The translations under genes and the position numbers were made by a program. A model generated the notes under the pieces. It ran no database searches, had not been told where the DNA came from, and saw only the letters and a list, made by a program, of their open reading frames with translations. This document shows positions 40,728 to 52,010 of a stretch of DNA of 64,000 nucleotides, in pieces; position 1 is the stretch's first letter, and each line of letters starts with the position of its first letter. The DNA is from Anisakis pegreffii (taxonomy: Eukaryota; Nematoda; Chromadorea; Rhabditida; Anisakidae): assembly GCA_035041965.1 (NCBI GenBank), contig JAPYMA010000148.1, positions 88,092 through 152,091 on the forward strand, given 5' to 3'.

Positions 40728-40890
40728 CCGATCGGCGGTCGGTCAGAAAAATGCGATAGATTTCGGTCGGATTTCCGACATTGGGATTCCGACCAAACAA
40801 TTTGGAAGATCGGTCGGAATTGCGAATGTCGGAACGATGAAGAATCGATACGGTCAGATTCCGACCGAACTGAAATTTCGTTCGGATGCC
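40728..40890. repeat. Cluster of TCGGTCGG / CCGACCGA motifs
   Basis: The motif GATCGGTCGGAATT and close variants occur several times, together with inverted copies such as ATTCCGACCGAA. The block is richer in GC than its surroundings. It reads as an open frame, but the repeated structure suggests a degenerate palindromic element, not a gene. Confidence 0.5.
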
Positions 40891-41184
40891 ATCGCCAATT
40901 GATAGTGAACTTAATTCTCTTGCGAATGAGTTTACATCCTCATATGTTTACAATACATGCAGCTGCTTTCTTGGGGTAAATATTTCGATGCCTCTCTTAT
41001 AAATGAATTCACCTTGTCCAATTCACTCTGCGCTCTGTCAAATGGTGCCGCTTCAAAATTGCCTTTGCCTTCTGTTACCAAGGTGGAGATGGACACAGTT
41101 TACTCTTGGGAATACTTCAGCGCGAATAACCCACAAATGCATCTACGACAAAAAGCACGACGCTACTCAATGATGAGGCACGCA

Positions 41185-41229
41185 CAAATTGTCGGAGAGG
41201 CATTTGTCGCGGAGCAAATTGTCGTAGAC
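41185..41229. repeat. Imperfect tandem repeat, about 15-base unit
   Basis: Three neighbouring variants of (G)CAAATTGTCGNGGAG occur in a row: CAAATTGTCGGAGAGG, CATTTGTCGCGGAG and CAAATTGTCGTAGAC. Confidence 0.5.
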
Positions 41230-41563
41230 CCTTGAGATTAGATCAGCTGGCAATGATCGTGGCGGAGTGTTTATGAATAAAGTTGGTGAACAGTTCGAGA
41301 ATAAAAAACATCTGACTTGAGAACGGGTTGCGATAAAAAACAGGTTACAGCCAGCTGGCAGTTCCGATGGTGAATGAGTTTTCAGTCTTGATTCACCAAT
41401 TCCTCACCAGTTTATTACTTTCAGTTTGTTTACCTTGATATTGGGTAGTCTCTGTCGTTCAGTCAAAAAATTATACTCGTGAATTCATGTTGTGTTGCGC
41501 ACAATTGCATTATGATCTTGATTTAATTCGTCTTCCGATATTTCAGTTGTTTTCTTCGAAATA

Positions 41564-44500
41564 ATGAAGTTTTTAATCATATCAATAGCAACTTTGCTAA
41601 TTGGTGCCGTATCTATTACAATCGGCATTCTTCTATTAACGTTCTTTCCTCTAAGGATCAACAATGAGGTTGCCAAAGTGAGTTTTTCTTTTTCTTTTGA
41701 TGAGTTCTAATTTATTTCTCGAAAAACAACCTCAGTCACTATAACTTCCCTCACTCATCCACAGAAAACTCACGATCAGACAGCTTATTTCATGTTGTCG
41801 TGTGCATCTGATGGAAGGATGACTCATTATCCTGAAGGATAAGGCGTACTTTTATAAAAAAATTTCAGAAACTAATTTCTTTGGGATAACGGAAAAATGT
41901 CTTCAGAAACGACCAGATAATAGATTCACCTCTAAGTGGCATTAATTAGAAACCGATAAGAAGAGTCACGATGTTTTTGATATCCCCATGTCCATTTCCA
42001 TATCACATAGTTTGAGGTTTTCGTTCTAATGTCATTTTTTCAGCGTATATATCTTGGCTATAATGAAAATGGAACATATAACGATATGACGTTAAAGTGG
42101 ATCGATCCAGAGTATTCAATGATGCTACAAATTTGGATATTTTCCTTGGAAAACGAAGAAGATGTCATCAAAAATGGAGCCTTTCCAAATTTCACCCAAA
42201 AAGGACCATACAGTTTCACGTAAGTCGTTCTGGTTGTGTCCACATCAATTCGGTGAAATACTGTCGAAGTAATTTGCTTGATGGGATGAGGATGATGGAT
42301 ACGCATCAGACATCTTCTGTACATCCCCAAGAAATATCTACATCCTCGTATTGTTGTAGTGAAGTGCAGCATAAAGAGCATATAAATTTTCTGATGAATG
42401 CGACGCGTGTCACATATCGAAATAAACGTTTTTACACGTTCGATGCGAACAGCTCTTGTGCCAGCTGTTCACTAGAAGATCAAGTCACTTTCCCGAATGT
42501 CGTCTTCCAGGTTCAGTTAGCTTTTTATTGCTTTCAACTGATAGGCGAAAACGATTGTTTCATCTCCGCTTGATCGACTAAGTGAATTCAACAAAATAGA
42601 CGAACAGAAACCTGGGAAACTGAAACTTCAGTCGTTTTGCTCCATCTTACTTCTGTTGTGATTGATTCGATATCGTTGTGCAAAGCATAATTAATTCTAG
42701 ATGAAAATTTTTTGCAGTTAAGAGTGATCGCAATGTTTTCGTAAAGGAATTATCCACCTGGAATTTGTGTTTTTTGGAAACAGTGTGAATTTATTTCAGA
42801 AATTGGTTGATATTGCATTGGATGGGGGTTTGATAGTGAAAGAAGCGATCGAATTTGTGTTGCAACAGGCGAAACGTGAAACACCTTTCATCACAACATC
42901 TGTCGGCGAGGTAAATTCTGCAATCTTTGCAGAATGTTAGTAATGTTTTGACATTTTTTATTCCGATTCGAGCGTTTCATAGCGGTTCTTGTCATATTTT
43001 CGTTTTTTATCTCTGGGAATTCACTTTGCTTCAAAGGAAACATTCATTGTGATTGTTATGGTAAAGGTGTAATTGTGGAATAGTAGTAAATGAACCGTAA
43101 TAAATTTGTGATCAGTACCAAGTGTGTAGGCTTATTGGCTGCTTTAATATGAAAACTGCAATTAGTTGACTATTTTCATTCGGAATTGTGTAGTGCTGCA
43201 CAATTACTACGGCAATAGTAAACGAAACTGGTTCTGATCGATCTGCTACGCAACAACATTTCCAAAAATTGTTTTTTCGTGTTCTCAGTGATAGTGAAAT
43301 ATTATCCGATTTTAACATCCCAGTAAATTATATCTGTTGAGAATAGAAAGAGTATAATTTGAACAGTTAAATTCGTCTACTTGTTCTGTACAAATTTGCT
43401 ATAATTAAATGGGAGCATGATTGGAAACGGTTAAGACAAAAATTTTGTGTATATCGATTGTGTCATTGCAGATGTTGTTCGATGGATACAAGGATCCGCT
43501 GATTGAAGAAGTTTGCAGTAAACCTTTCGTGAGACCATTTTGTATCGCTGCAGGCATTCCAATGAAGATTGGATTCTTACTTGACGTTAGTGATTGAGTT
43601 TATTATATTCATACTCACTTTAAAGGTTGGATTGAGTTTTGCAATTTCTGTTCTTGCGAGACTTGATGTTATAGTTCTATCAATGAAAGTATGCAGTGAT
43701 ATTATTCTTTCATCCTCATCCAATTGTAAGATTTGATTGAACATGTTGTACGCAGATAAGTGAAACTAAGATTCATTTCTCGCTGTTCTCTCTATATTAT
43801 CGTCGTATCAAGAACGTATCGATCAAACGTCGTTTTGATATAATTTTCTCTCGCACTCGGTATTACAGTGATGGTTGCTTTGATGAATCACATCACTTGA
43901 GCACAATACTATTTCTCAAATGGAGTGATTCATCAAAGCGTTGATAAGTGGTGCATTATTCATAATGCCATAGTAGAACGAAACAATGATGATTTTTGCT
44001 CAATGAAACAAACTGATCATCAATGAGCAATTGTAATTTCCCGCTTATTATGAATTCGAAATGAAATTGAAGAGGAACGCCACAGACGATGGAGAGTATT
44101 TGGTGGGGACGGGATTGAATGATAGAAGCACGATAAGTAAGGTGTATAAGTGGAACGGTATGTCGAGTTTACCTGTGGATTGGTGGTCATCTGATTGGGC
44201 GCGTATGATTAACGGTACTGATGCACAGCTCTTTCCACCGTCATTGTCCACGAAGAAGGATCTTTTCATATTCATTGGACTTCTCAAAAGGTTATCTTCC
44301 ATCCATCTGATTTGCTTTCGTAGCTTATTCGAAATTTGCATCGCAACCGTTTCATTGGTTGGTGTATGCTCGATAAAATTTACTTAAGTGATCAACTGCT
44401 CAGCTTGAGACATTCAGTTGTGTTTTGTCCAGAGTTGAATATTGAATCAGTTGATGTCAGCAATGTGGTAATTCATGTGAAAAAATATTGTGATGATCTG

Positions 44501-47500
44501 TGGCTGTAATTTTACCCCGTGTATTTTGGAAGATCATGCGCATACACATATTTTATAACGTTATGAAACCAACAAATTCGTTCTTGTTATTATTCCCAAA
44601 ACAACTTCAGACTCCTTTAAAGCCTATTTGGAATTAAGACCTGTAAGGATACTGATTAAAATTTTCGATGTTTCATCAGTACAGTTTGAAAATTCCGGAA
44701 AAGAAATGAATATATTAAAAGTACCTTCGAAACTTTATGAATCTGATATGCAAATGTTTGCTGTAGAGTGGTTGTGTTAGCAGGCGATTTGCCGTTGGGT
44801 TGTGCTCAGCCGAGTGCTTTTAGTGCGCTTTACGTGATCGATTGCTATTCGCGCACACTAGTCTCGTTTTAGTCATAGCCTTTCAAGCAATGTGCAGAGC
44901 TCCCGTGGCCTAATGGATAAGGCGTTGGTCTCCTAGATTAGCTGTCACAAAGCGGAGTGAACCAACGATGGGGGTTCAAGTCCCCCCGGGAGCCAATTTT
45001 TTATTGTTTGGTGACGAAGATTCTGAATAATTTAATGAAAGTGTCCCTTTTATTGCGTGAAAATCGTTTGAGCGAGTGGTTTGGCTGAATGTAAACAGCT
45101 GATTCTTATGATTATGAGCAGCGCAGGAATGTTTTAATTCGCAGAATAAAATTTTGATTCGTACGGATCGAACAAAGTTCCATATGTCAAGATTTTTGTC
45201 CGAGCTATTGATAGTTATTGTTTTGTGTTCGAATGAGAATAATAACGATGACAACTGTAATTTTTGAACAATTCACCCATATAAAACTCGGATTAAAGAA
45301 TAACAATTCACTGATCCCTACTAAGATTGAAAAAGGGGATTTTTTTGTGGGCGAGGAGAGGGGGTGGGGTTATGAATGTGAATAAAATGAGAATTGTGAG
45401 CAAACAAAAAGGATGATGAAATGAGATGAGGAGCATTCACCGAAATCGAATTTACTGTCGTACTGAACTAGAATAATTTTCGTGATAGAATAGAAAACGA
45501 AATCTTTCAAATTTATAGATCGATTTATATGCGATATAAGATGAGCGAAGAAGTTGAGGATGTTCCTGTGTTGAGGTTCTCTCCACCTGCAGAGCAGTAC
45601 GACTACTTTTTGGATGAGAACAAAGGCTTTTGTAATCCATCAACACCGACGTTTTTCGATAATTCAACTCAACCAGGCTATTTATTTATCCATTTGTTGT
45701 TGTTATCATTATTTGATACTCTGATGTTTTTTGCCTTCTGAAGAGCGAGAAATTTGGTTATGATTGATTGATATCATATCGTCGGTTCACATTGAAATTA
45801 TTTTGGTAGCCTCCGATGAAACGTTTCATTCGAAGTTGTTTGTTTGTAACTTATTGTGATTTTAGAAGGTTGTTTACCGGCTGGTTTAATGGATATCAGC
45901 AGAACGTTGCCCGGCAAAGTTCGAGTTTATCTTTCCGGATCACATTTCCTCAATTCACCAGCAGTTTTGTATCAGAATTTCAGTGGATTTGGAACACCGT
46001 CAACGGATGATGAAACATTCATTGATATCGAACCGGTTAGCGTTTGTTTGATGATTTGATACGTTTTAATTTCGATTGAAAACCTTTTAAATTATTCATT
46101 TCATTTTATTTGAACTTGATCAGGCATCTAACATTTTATACTTTTGCACTTTCACATTATGGCCTTTGGTCTGAAAATTTAATTGGATTGAAATTAGAAA
46201 AGATAACCGTTTGAGTAATAACGTTTTAATATTTAATAGTGATCTGAGATATCTTTAATTGCTTATATTCATTCTTAATTTTAATGCGTTTATATTTCTA
46301 GACTAGTGGTCTTCCCGTTCAAGCGATTTCTCGATCACAAATCAATGTGGGAATGATATCTGGTAATTTGAGGTTTGTTCGATAAATTTGATCGTTTCAA
46401 TGAAATTCGGCGGTGTTCTGCAATTCAGCTACAATAACGAGTTGATTCGAGCTAAATTCACTTCACAAAGTTGATGCGATGCGATAATCGTGTCGATGCA
46501 GAAGAATTTCAAAATTTCATTCCTCAATAAAGTAACCGTCACTAGTGCATAATGTTTGATTCTCATGCATACCACTGCCAGCCTCAAACAGCCATCAGTT
46601 TTGATAATATTCAGTGATACATTTGGGAATTTTATGCAATAGCGTGAATGTGTTTATGGTTGAATGGGTGTATGTGACTCTTTAGAGTTACGGCTCTTTA
46701 ATTTTATGCTTGTTTTATGCAAGAAGAAAAAAAGAGGAGCGTGCTTGACTTGATACATATATACGTCTATCCATCAGTCTAGGGTTAGTGCAATCAGGCG
46801 TTCATATACCAACCACTTACACGATATTTATCCAATGTTCATTCAGTCGTCACTTGATCGCATCGCATCGCTTTGTTTTTGGTTGTTGTTTTTTCCAATC
46901 AGTTGAGACGTATCATTTGCGATCACTGCAAGTTTTCCTTCTTCTGTTTATGTAGAACACATAAGGGAATAATGTGCTCATTTGATTTGTTTTGGAGTTT
47001 TGAAAGGAGAGCACATGCGATATGTATGTGCTTGAGCAAAATGAGTCGAAAAGGAATCTGAAATATTTTCAGAATTTTAAGTAATATGCGTAATTTGATA
47101 ATGCCAGTATTGTGGATGAATGAAACGGTACGTTTCGATGTTATGACAAGGCAACAACTCCTTGATGGTTTTGTGACGCTTAAACATAAGGTTAGTTAAT
47201 ATTACGTAAGTTTATGAGTTGGTTTTCATTTAATTCATCATATTCGTTGATGAATTTTTACTTACTATTAGATAGACATAAGGCATTCATGTGTTTGCTG
47301 TTTTCTCCGGCAGAGTGATGAATTGGTTGTTTGACTTTTGTCAGGTTTAGCTCACTAAATTCAATTGTACGTTCTTTTTAGGTGTTCATAATTGGAATGC
47401 TTTTACTAACAATCGGTCTCTTACTATGGGTTATCTTCATATTAGTATCACTTATTCGCACGTATATTGCGGTATGTACATTTCATTGCACAAGTGTTTT

Positions 47501-47837
47501 TTAATTGATGGTATGTTCAGTGGTTCATGAATGCAGAATATTTTCAGTTTGGTATTGCCTTGTTTTAATGAGTAGTTCGTTTTTATTTTCTGATTTAGTG
47601 CAATAAAATTACTGAGTTTATTTGAAAAGTGTTTGTGAATTCAATTAATTGAACTTTAATTCATCAACGGCGCTTTAATTGAATGGAATAACTGATTGAG
47701 TAGTGTGTAGCGTTCGATTTCAAACAAATTGCTTGTGATAGATACAGATTTGAATGAATCATTTGAAGAGAAGTGATGAAGAAGCTGAACAGCTGATAGT
47801 GCAAGAAGACAACGAAAACGATGACGGTGAAAATTAA
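41564..47837 (+). CDS. CD36/SCARB-family scavenger receptor, complete, 519 residues
   Basis: Exons: 41564-41677, 42044-42219, 42360-42510, 42800-42910, 43472-43585, 44073-44290, 45519-45676, 45866-46035, 46302-46372, 47073-47190, 47382-47471, 47769-47837. All phases agree. The family layout is two membrane spans near the ends (about residues 4-29 and 468-492) with a large ectodomain between. Recognisable blocks in order: GAFPNFTQKGPYSF, the RNKRFYTFD strand, FDGYKDPLIEEV, VYKWNGMSSLP, ARMINGTDAQLFPPSL, RFSPPAE...GFCNPSTP, EGCLPAGLMDIS, FIDIEP and IMPVLWMNE. Many N-X-S/T sites fit a glycosylated ectodomain. The short cytoplasmic tail is acidic. These proteins bind or take up lipids and lipoproteins at the plasma or endolysosomal membrane. 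The intron after 45676 needs a GC donor. A tRNA gene sits in intron 6. Worm homologues are called scav. Confidence 0.93.
44899..44994 (+). tRNA. tRNA-Arg (anticodon CCT) with a 24-base intron
   Basis: A complete cloverleaf can be drawn. The acceptor stem GCTCCCG pairs with CGGGAGC. The D arm is GCCT...AGGC, the anticodon stem TTGGT/ACCAA, and the T arm GGGGG-TTCAAGT-CCCCC. The anticodon CCT (44932-44934) reads AGG codons. The intron at 44936-44959 lies directly after position 37, the canonical place. Internal A box (TGGCCTAATGG) and B box (GGTTCAAGTCC) are present, and a T6 terminator follows at 44997. It lies inside intron 6 of the CD36-family gene on the same strand. Confidence 0.95.
44997..45002 (+). 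terminator. Pol III terminator (T6) of the tRNA-Arg gene
   Basis: A run of six T starts two bases after the discriminator base, the usual Pol III stop signal. Confidence 0.85.
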
Positions 47838-50800
47838 TCAAAGTCATTGTTGGATAGATGAACATCAGTTTCACTGGTTAGTTTTGTATTATTCGTGTTG
47901 TGCTCACTCATCTACATTCATAGACGCATTTAGTTACCGAATCTCTTATTGCTATGAAAGGTGTATAGCAATCACTTTAGGACATCGGTAGATTTTTTCT
48001 GAGTAGAAGTATAGCTGTATTTTTGCATTAATTTTAAATTTATTGCAGTCACATCATGTGCATTTGGTATTCGTAGACTTTTAAGTAACTCTCTCTGCTT
48101 TAATGTCTCGTAGAAAAGCAACGTTGACTTTCTGGGCAATAAATTACTCAGTCGTTCATTGAGAACTTTACCTTTCCCTAATTTACCGATATTTTTACAT
48201 TGTTTTAGAATCGATTCAATATTATTTGTAGGGAATACAAGGAATTATAAAATTGTCAACAATGTGTACGTAATGCAATATTCATAGTTATGGTTGTACG
48301 CGTTTATTTCAATAATTGGACGGTACGATATGCGCTTTTATGCTGATATAAGCTGACGGAAATATATTCAGTTGCAAAATTTTAAAATTTTATGTCTCTG
48401 CAAAGGTTTTATCAACTTTCTTGCCTGAGTGAAATAGCTACTGCACTCGAATCTTCTTCTGAATCAAGGATCAAACTCTTCTGATTTTTTTTTTGAATTG
48501 ATAATTTTGGATTATTTCTTTGCATAATATTCCATTTCTGTCTCTTTTTTCGTTTCAACCATTCCGTTTGATAAATAATTCATATTTAATTGCTAAACAT
48601 TTCGTTGCATCATTCAGCATATTTGTTCTTGATGGCTTTCAGTTATTGAAGAACGTTCAGTGAACATGTAAATATATAATTTATCTACCGTTACTTTATT
48701 CATACATAATACATTCATGTATAATTCTATGCATTTGTTCAGCACATTCAATGTGCATAATGCGTAATTATTGTCATTTATTTTATTGTGTTATTACAGT
48801 TGTCTTTATTGTTATTCATTTTTATATATTGCATGTCTCGATTTCTGTGAGATGTTTTTATGAACTTTATCCTCCTCATTGTAATGTTTTAGCACAGGAA
48901 ACTGAGCCTTCAGGGGAGTATTTTGAAAAGAAATATTGCATTTAAATTTGAGTTGATGAATCAATAAGGATGCATGAGAAATGTTTCAATTGAGGATTGT
49001 TAAATCTTTTCTCATTATAGTCACTTTTGAATATGAGTATCAATATATCTTGATTTTATTGGCTTATCAATTCAATTGATCACAATTGCAAATCATTCAA
49101 ATTTCGTAATAATGCTGAAATAATTCTAATGAATATCGCTACGTTGGACAAACAACCAAATCGGTGATTTTATTATTTGTTTTCACTTTTGTTTACGTAT
49201 TTATTCATTTTTATTCGTTCATTTACTCATTCGTTTATTCGTTTATCCATTTAATCGTGTATTATCTCTATCGCCCATCTTTTCGCTCGACCACATTCAT
49301 TCTCTCCGAGGAAAGTATTCTCGTCAGAGTCTCATAATAATACTCTTTAATTTCGAATCGGTTTTGTTGAAACGTTGTATTGTATTGTTTTCCATATTGG
49401 ATCACGTTTCACGTAGAGAAATGAGTACGCAGTTGAATATTCATTCGTTGGAATGAATTTCTGAAGTGAATACTCGATGTAAAATGATTATATGTTACTG
49501 GTATGTCTTATAATCACTTTTTGAACAGTTTTCACTTGTGATATTGATGGTTTAATTTACCGAGTGATATCCTATCGTTTGTTTATATGATACGTTTTAT
49601 CATCATTCTTACAATGGTTAGTTGGTTATTGGCGTTTACATAAATTTGATATGATGCTGGATGTGTTTGCATATCGAATGGTGATAGCGATAAGAGAGAT
49701 AAGACGAGAATCGATCAGGAAATCAGACGCTCGGATAGTTATGCGATTTCGAAAGGGAGAGTGGAAGTATCGATAATTCAGTAGTTCGGAATGGCTTGAG
49801 TTTCGAGTTGATTTCACGACACTCATTAATAGACGAGTGTTCCATTCAAATGCAGACATTTTTAAGGGAGTATCTTCAAAGATATTCACCTGGGCATTGA
49901 ATATCTGCAGAATGATCGCATTCTTTTGGCTTGTAAATGGCTATAAACGGCAAAGTTGATTTAACGAATACGAAATGAGTGAGACACAAATTTATCGTTG
50001 TTCAACCCAACCGAATAAATTACGTTCGATTGTCTTATTTCTGTGGAAAAAAAAGGAACTTTGTTCGACAATATACTTCTCGTCGTTTTGACGCCTACAT
50101 TGCAGTAATGTTTGATACAATCAGCAATTCAGTGCGAAACTGGCGACAACGTCTGAAACTTGTTAGGATTGCCAGCGGTGATGATAACCGAAAGTAAATT
50201 TGTTGTTCAGACGAAATCCAACAGGATCCATTTTTGCAATTCCGAATTCGGGTGATAGCGCGAACCAATTTCAGTGTTTATTGGCTTTTCTTGGTACATA
50301 GATCCAGTTTGTGATCGGAGTTCAGCGATTTGATGGCTTGATTTTACTGGATGTAAACGTTGAGAACGCTGACTATGTGCAATGTACGAGATTTATGAAT
50401 GACTATGCACCAACGTGATTTAAAATCTTCAATGCCAGTCATATAATTTATATGTATATTTTGGAATGTAAACACAAAGTTCACAATTGTATTTCATTCT
50501 TCATCGTGTACGTATATTTTTAAAATGATAGGAAAGGGAATAGTAAATCAGCTGACTGCTTGAGCTGAGGAATACATCATGACATTTGATTGTACCGATA
50601 AAATAATAGCTTCTTCAAATTATTCAGCAACACAACTTTGAATTGCCGCTGAATGCACTGAAACATGGATAATCTCAATCTCTATAGAGAAGTGCTGTTA
50701 TTTTCATTATTTCATCAACTGGTCATCATTAGTATATCCAAATCACTAAGAATCAAGCCAATGAGGTTGATGATGTGAAATTTGACTGAAAAAATGAAAG

Positions 50801-51175
50801 TTTAGAAACAATGCAGTTACTAATATCCAGTTGAAAGTGGTATATCAACGGCAACAAGTTTTGTTCTTAAAGCACCAGCATAGTTCCCTGCTCATTCCCC
50901 TTATACTGATGACCTAACATGACATCTTTTCTTGAGTAATCTTCACTTGAAACTTCACGAAATTATGGCAGTTTTAAGAAATTGATAACCTCGAGAAATA
51001 CGGTCACTGTCACAAAGTTTTAACACTGTGTTCAAGACAACGCTTGCAGCGTATTATGTTCGAGGGCAATTTCTACTCCGGAAATATGGAAAGAGGGCGA
51101 AGAGGCTTCTTAAGAAGAATAGAAAAATGAATAAATAGAAATTTTTCTTATTTCATAGTGAATTTTCATAAAAAA

Positions 51176-51237
51176 TTTCATAGTGAATCATTTTCTTAGA
51201 TAGAAAAATCTTAGATAGAAAAATGATCACTATGAAA
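51176..51237. repeat. Inverted repeat with internal duplication
   Basis: TTTCATAGTGAATCATTT and AAATGATCACTATGAAA form arms of 17-18 bases with one unpaired base. Between them TCTTAGATAGAAAAA occurs twice in tandem. A partial extra copy of the left arm lies just upstream. The structure resembles a small foldback element. Confidence 0.7.
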
Positions 51238-51599
51238 GTATTAGTCGATTACAGTAATACATCCCGGAATACTGTAATACAATATGGTACGTACTGTATT
51301 ACTGTATTTGGGGGATTCTATCTCGTGTAAGTCAGTAAAAACAGATGTTCACTATAAACTGTTTGATTTACCTACAAATGCCTCATCGGAACCATAACAG
51401 CTTAGACATCACCTTACGTTCTGTGACTACACATTTACTCCATAAACTTTTCGTTGATTAAGCCCCGCCTTCAAATAATGTTTACACTCCACCCTTCGAG
51501 CATCAGAAATACGATATGCTTTAAGCAAATTGCCTTTTGTTACAATTAGCATGGCCGGAATCACACTTTTATAATATAATTTTCAATAGATCAGTATTG

Positions 51600-51625
51600 G
51601 TATCAATATTGATACTGATATCAGT
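51600..51625. repeat. Two overlapping perfect palindromes
   Basis: GTATCAATATTGATAC (51600-51615) and ACTGATATCAGT (51614-51625) are each perfect palindromes that overlap by two bases. Confidence 0.85.
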
Positions 51626-52010
51626 CAATAATTTTTTTCAATGTGTGCACTGGATTTTGCTATTTGGTAACTGTGCAGGCAGCATGGCCGTGGAAGACAG
51701 CATCGAGCCAAATCCACATTTCTGTTTGTTAATCTTAGGCTAAAATTTGAGAATTGAAGTTCGATCTGCAAGTCTGCAAGCCCGAGCCTGAATTTAAAAT
51801 AAAAGTTCGAGCTAGCTGTTTCTTGCACGGTTATGCTGATAATAACAGGATCACGCGATGTTAGTAAGTCGGAGATGTGTTAGTGTTGTGATTTGGATGA
51901 AACGAGTCAAATTTCAGGTTTTTTCAGCTGGAATCAGTGTGCATCATTTCGGCCGATTGTTTTTACAGTTCGAATGACAACGGCCGAATTTTGAAATATT
52001 TGATGTGGAA

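Larger units (their letters stand above)
39184..41563. other. Intergenic, repeat-bearing
   Basis: This lies between the secreted-protein gene and the CD36-family gene. It contains several unrecognised ORFs of 64-96 residues, a TCGGTCGG-rich repeat near 40720-40900 and a short tandem repeat near 41185. The right end carries a TTTCAG 18 bases before the CD36 start, a possible trans-splice site. Confidence 0.45.
47838..52010. other. Intergenic, with palindrome cluster
   Basis: This lies between the CD36-family gene and the Pol III subunit gene. It is AT-rich with no supported exon. Inverted repeats cluster at 51120-51625. A possible trans-splice acceptor, TTTTACAG, ends at 51968, shortly before the next start codon. 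Confidence 0.55.

Noticed and set aside
42097..42573. 158-codon plus-strand ORF
   Set aside because: It overlaps two CD36-family exons and their intron, mostly out of frame with conserved blocks.
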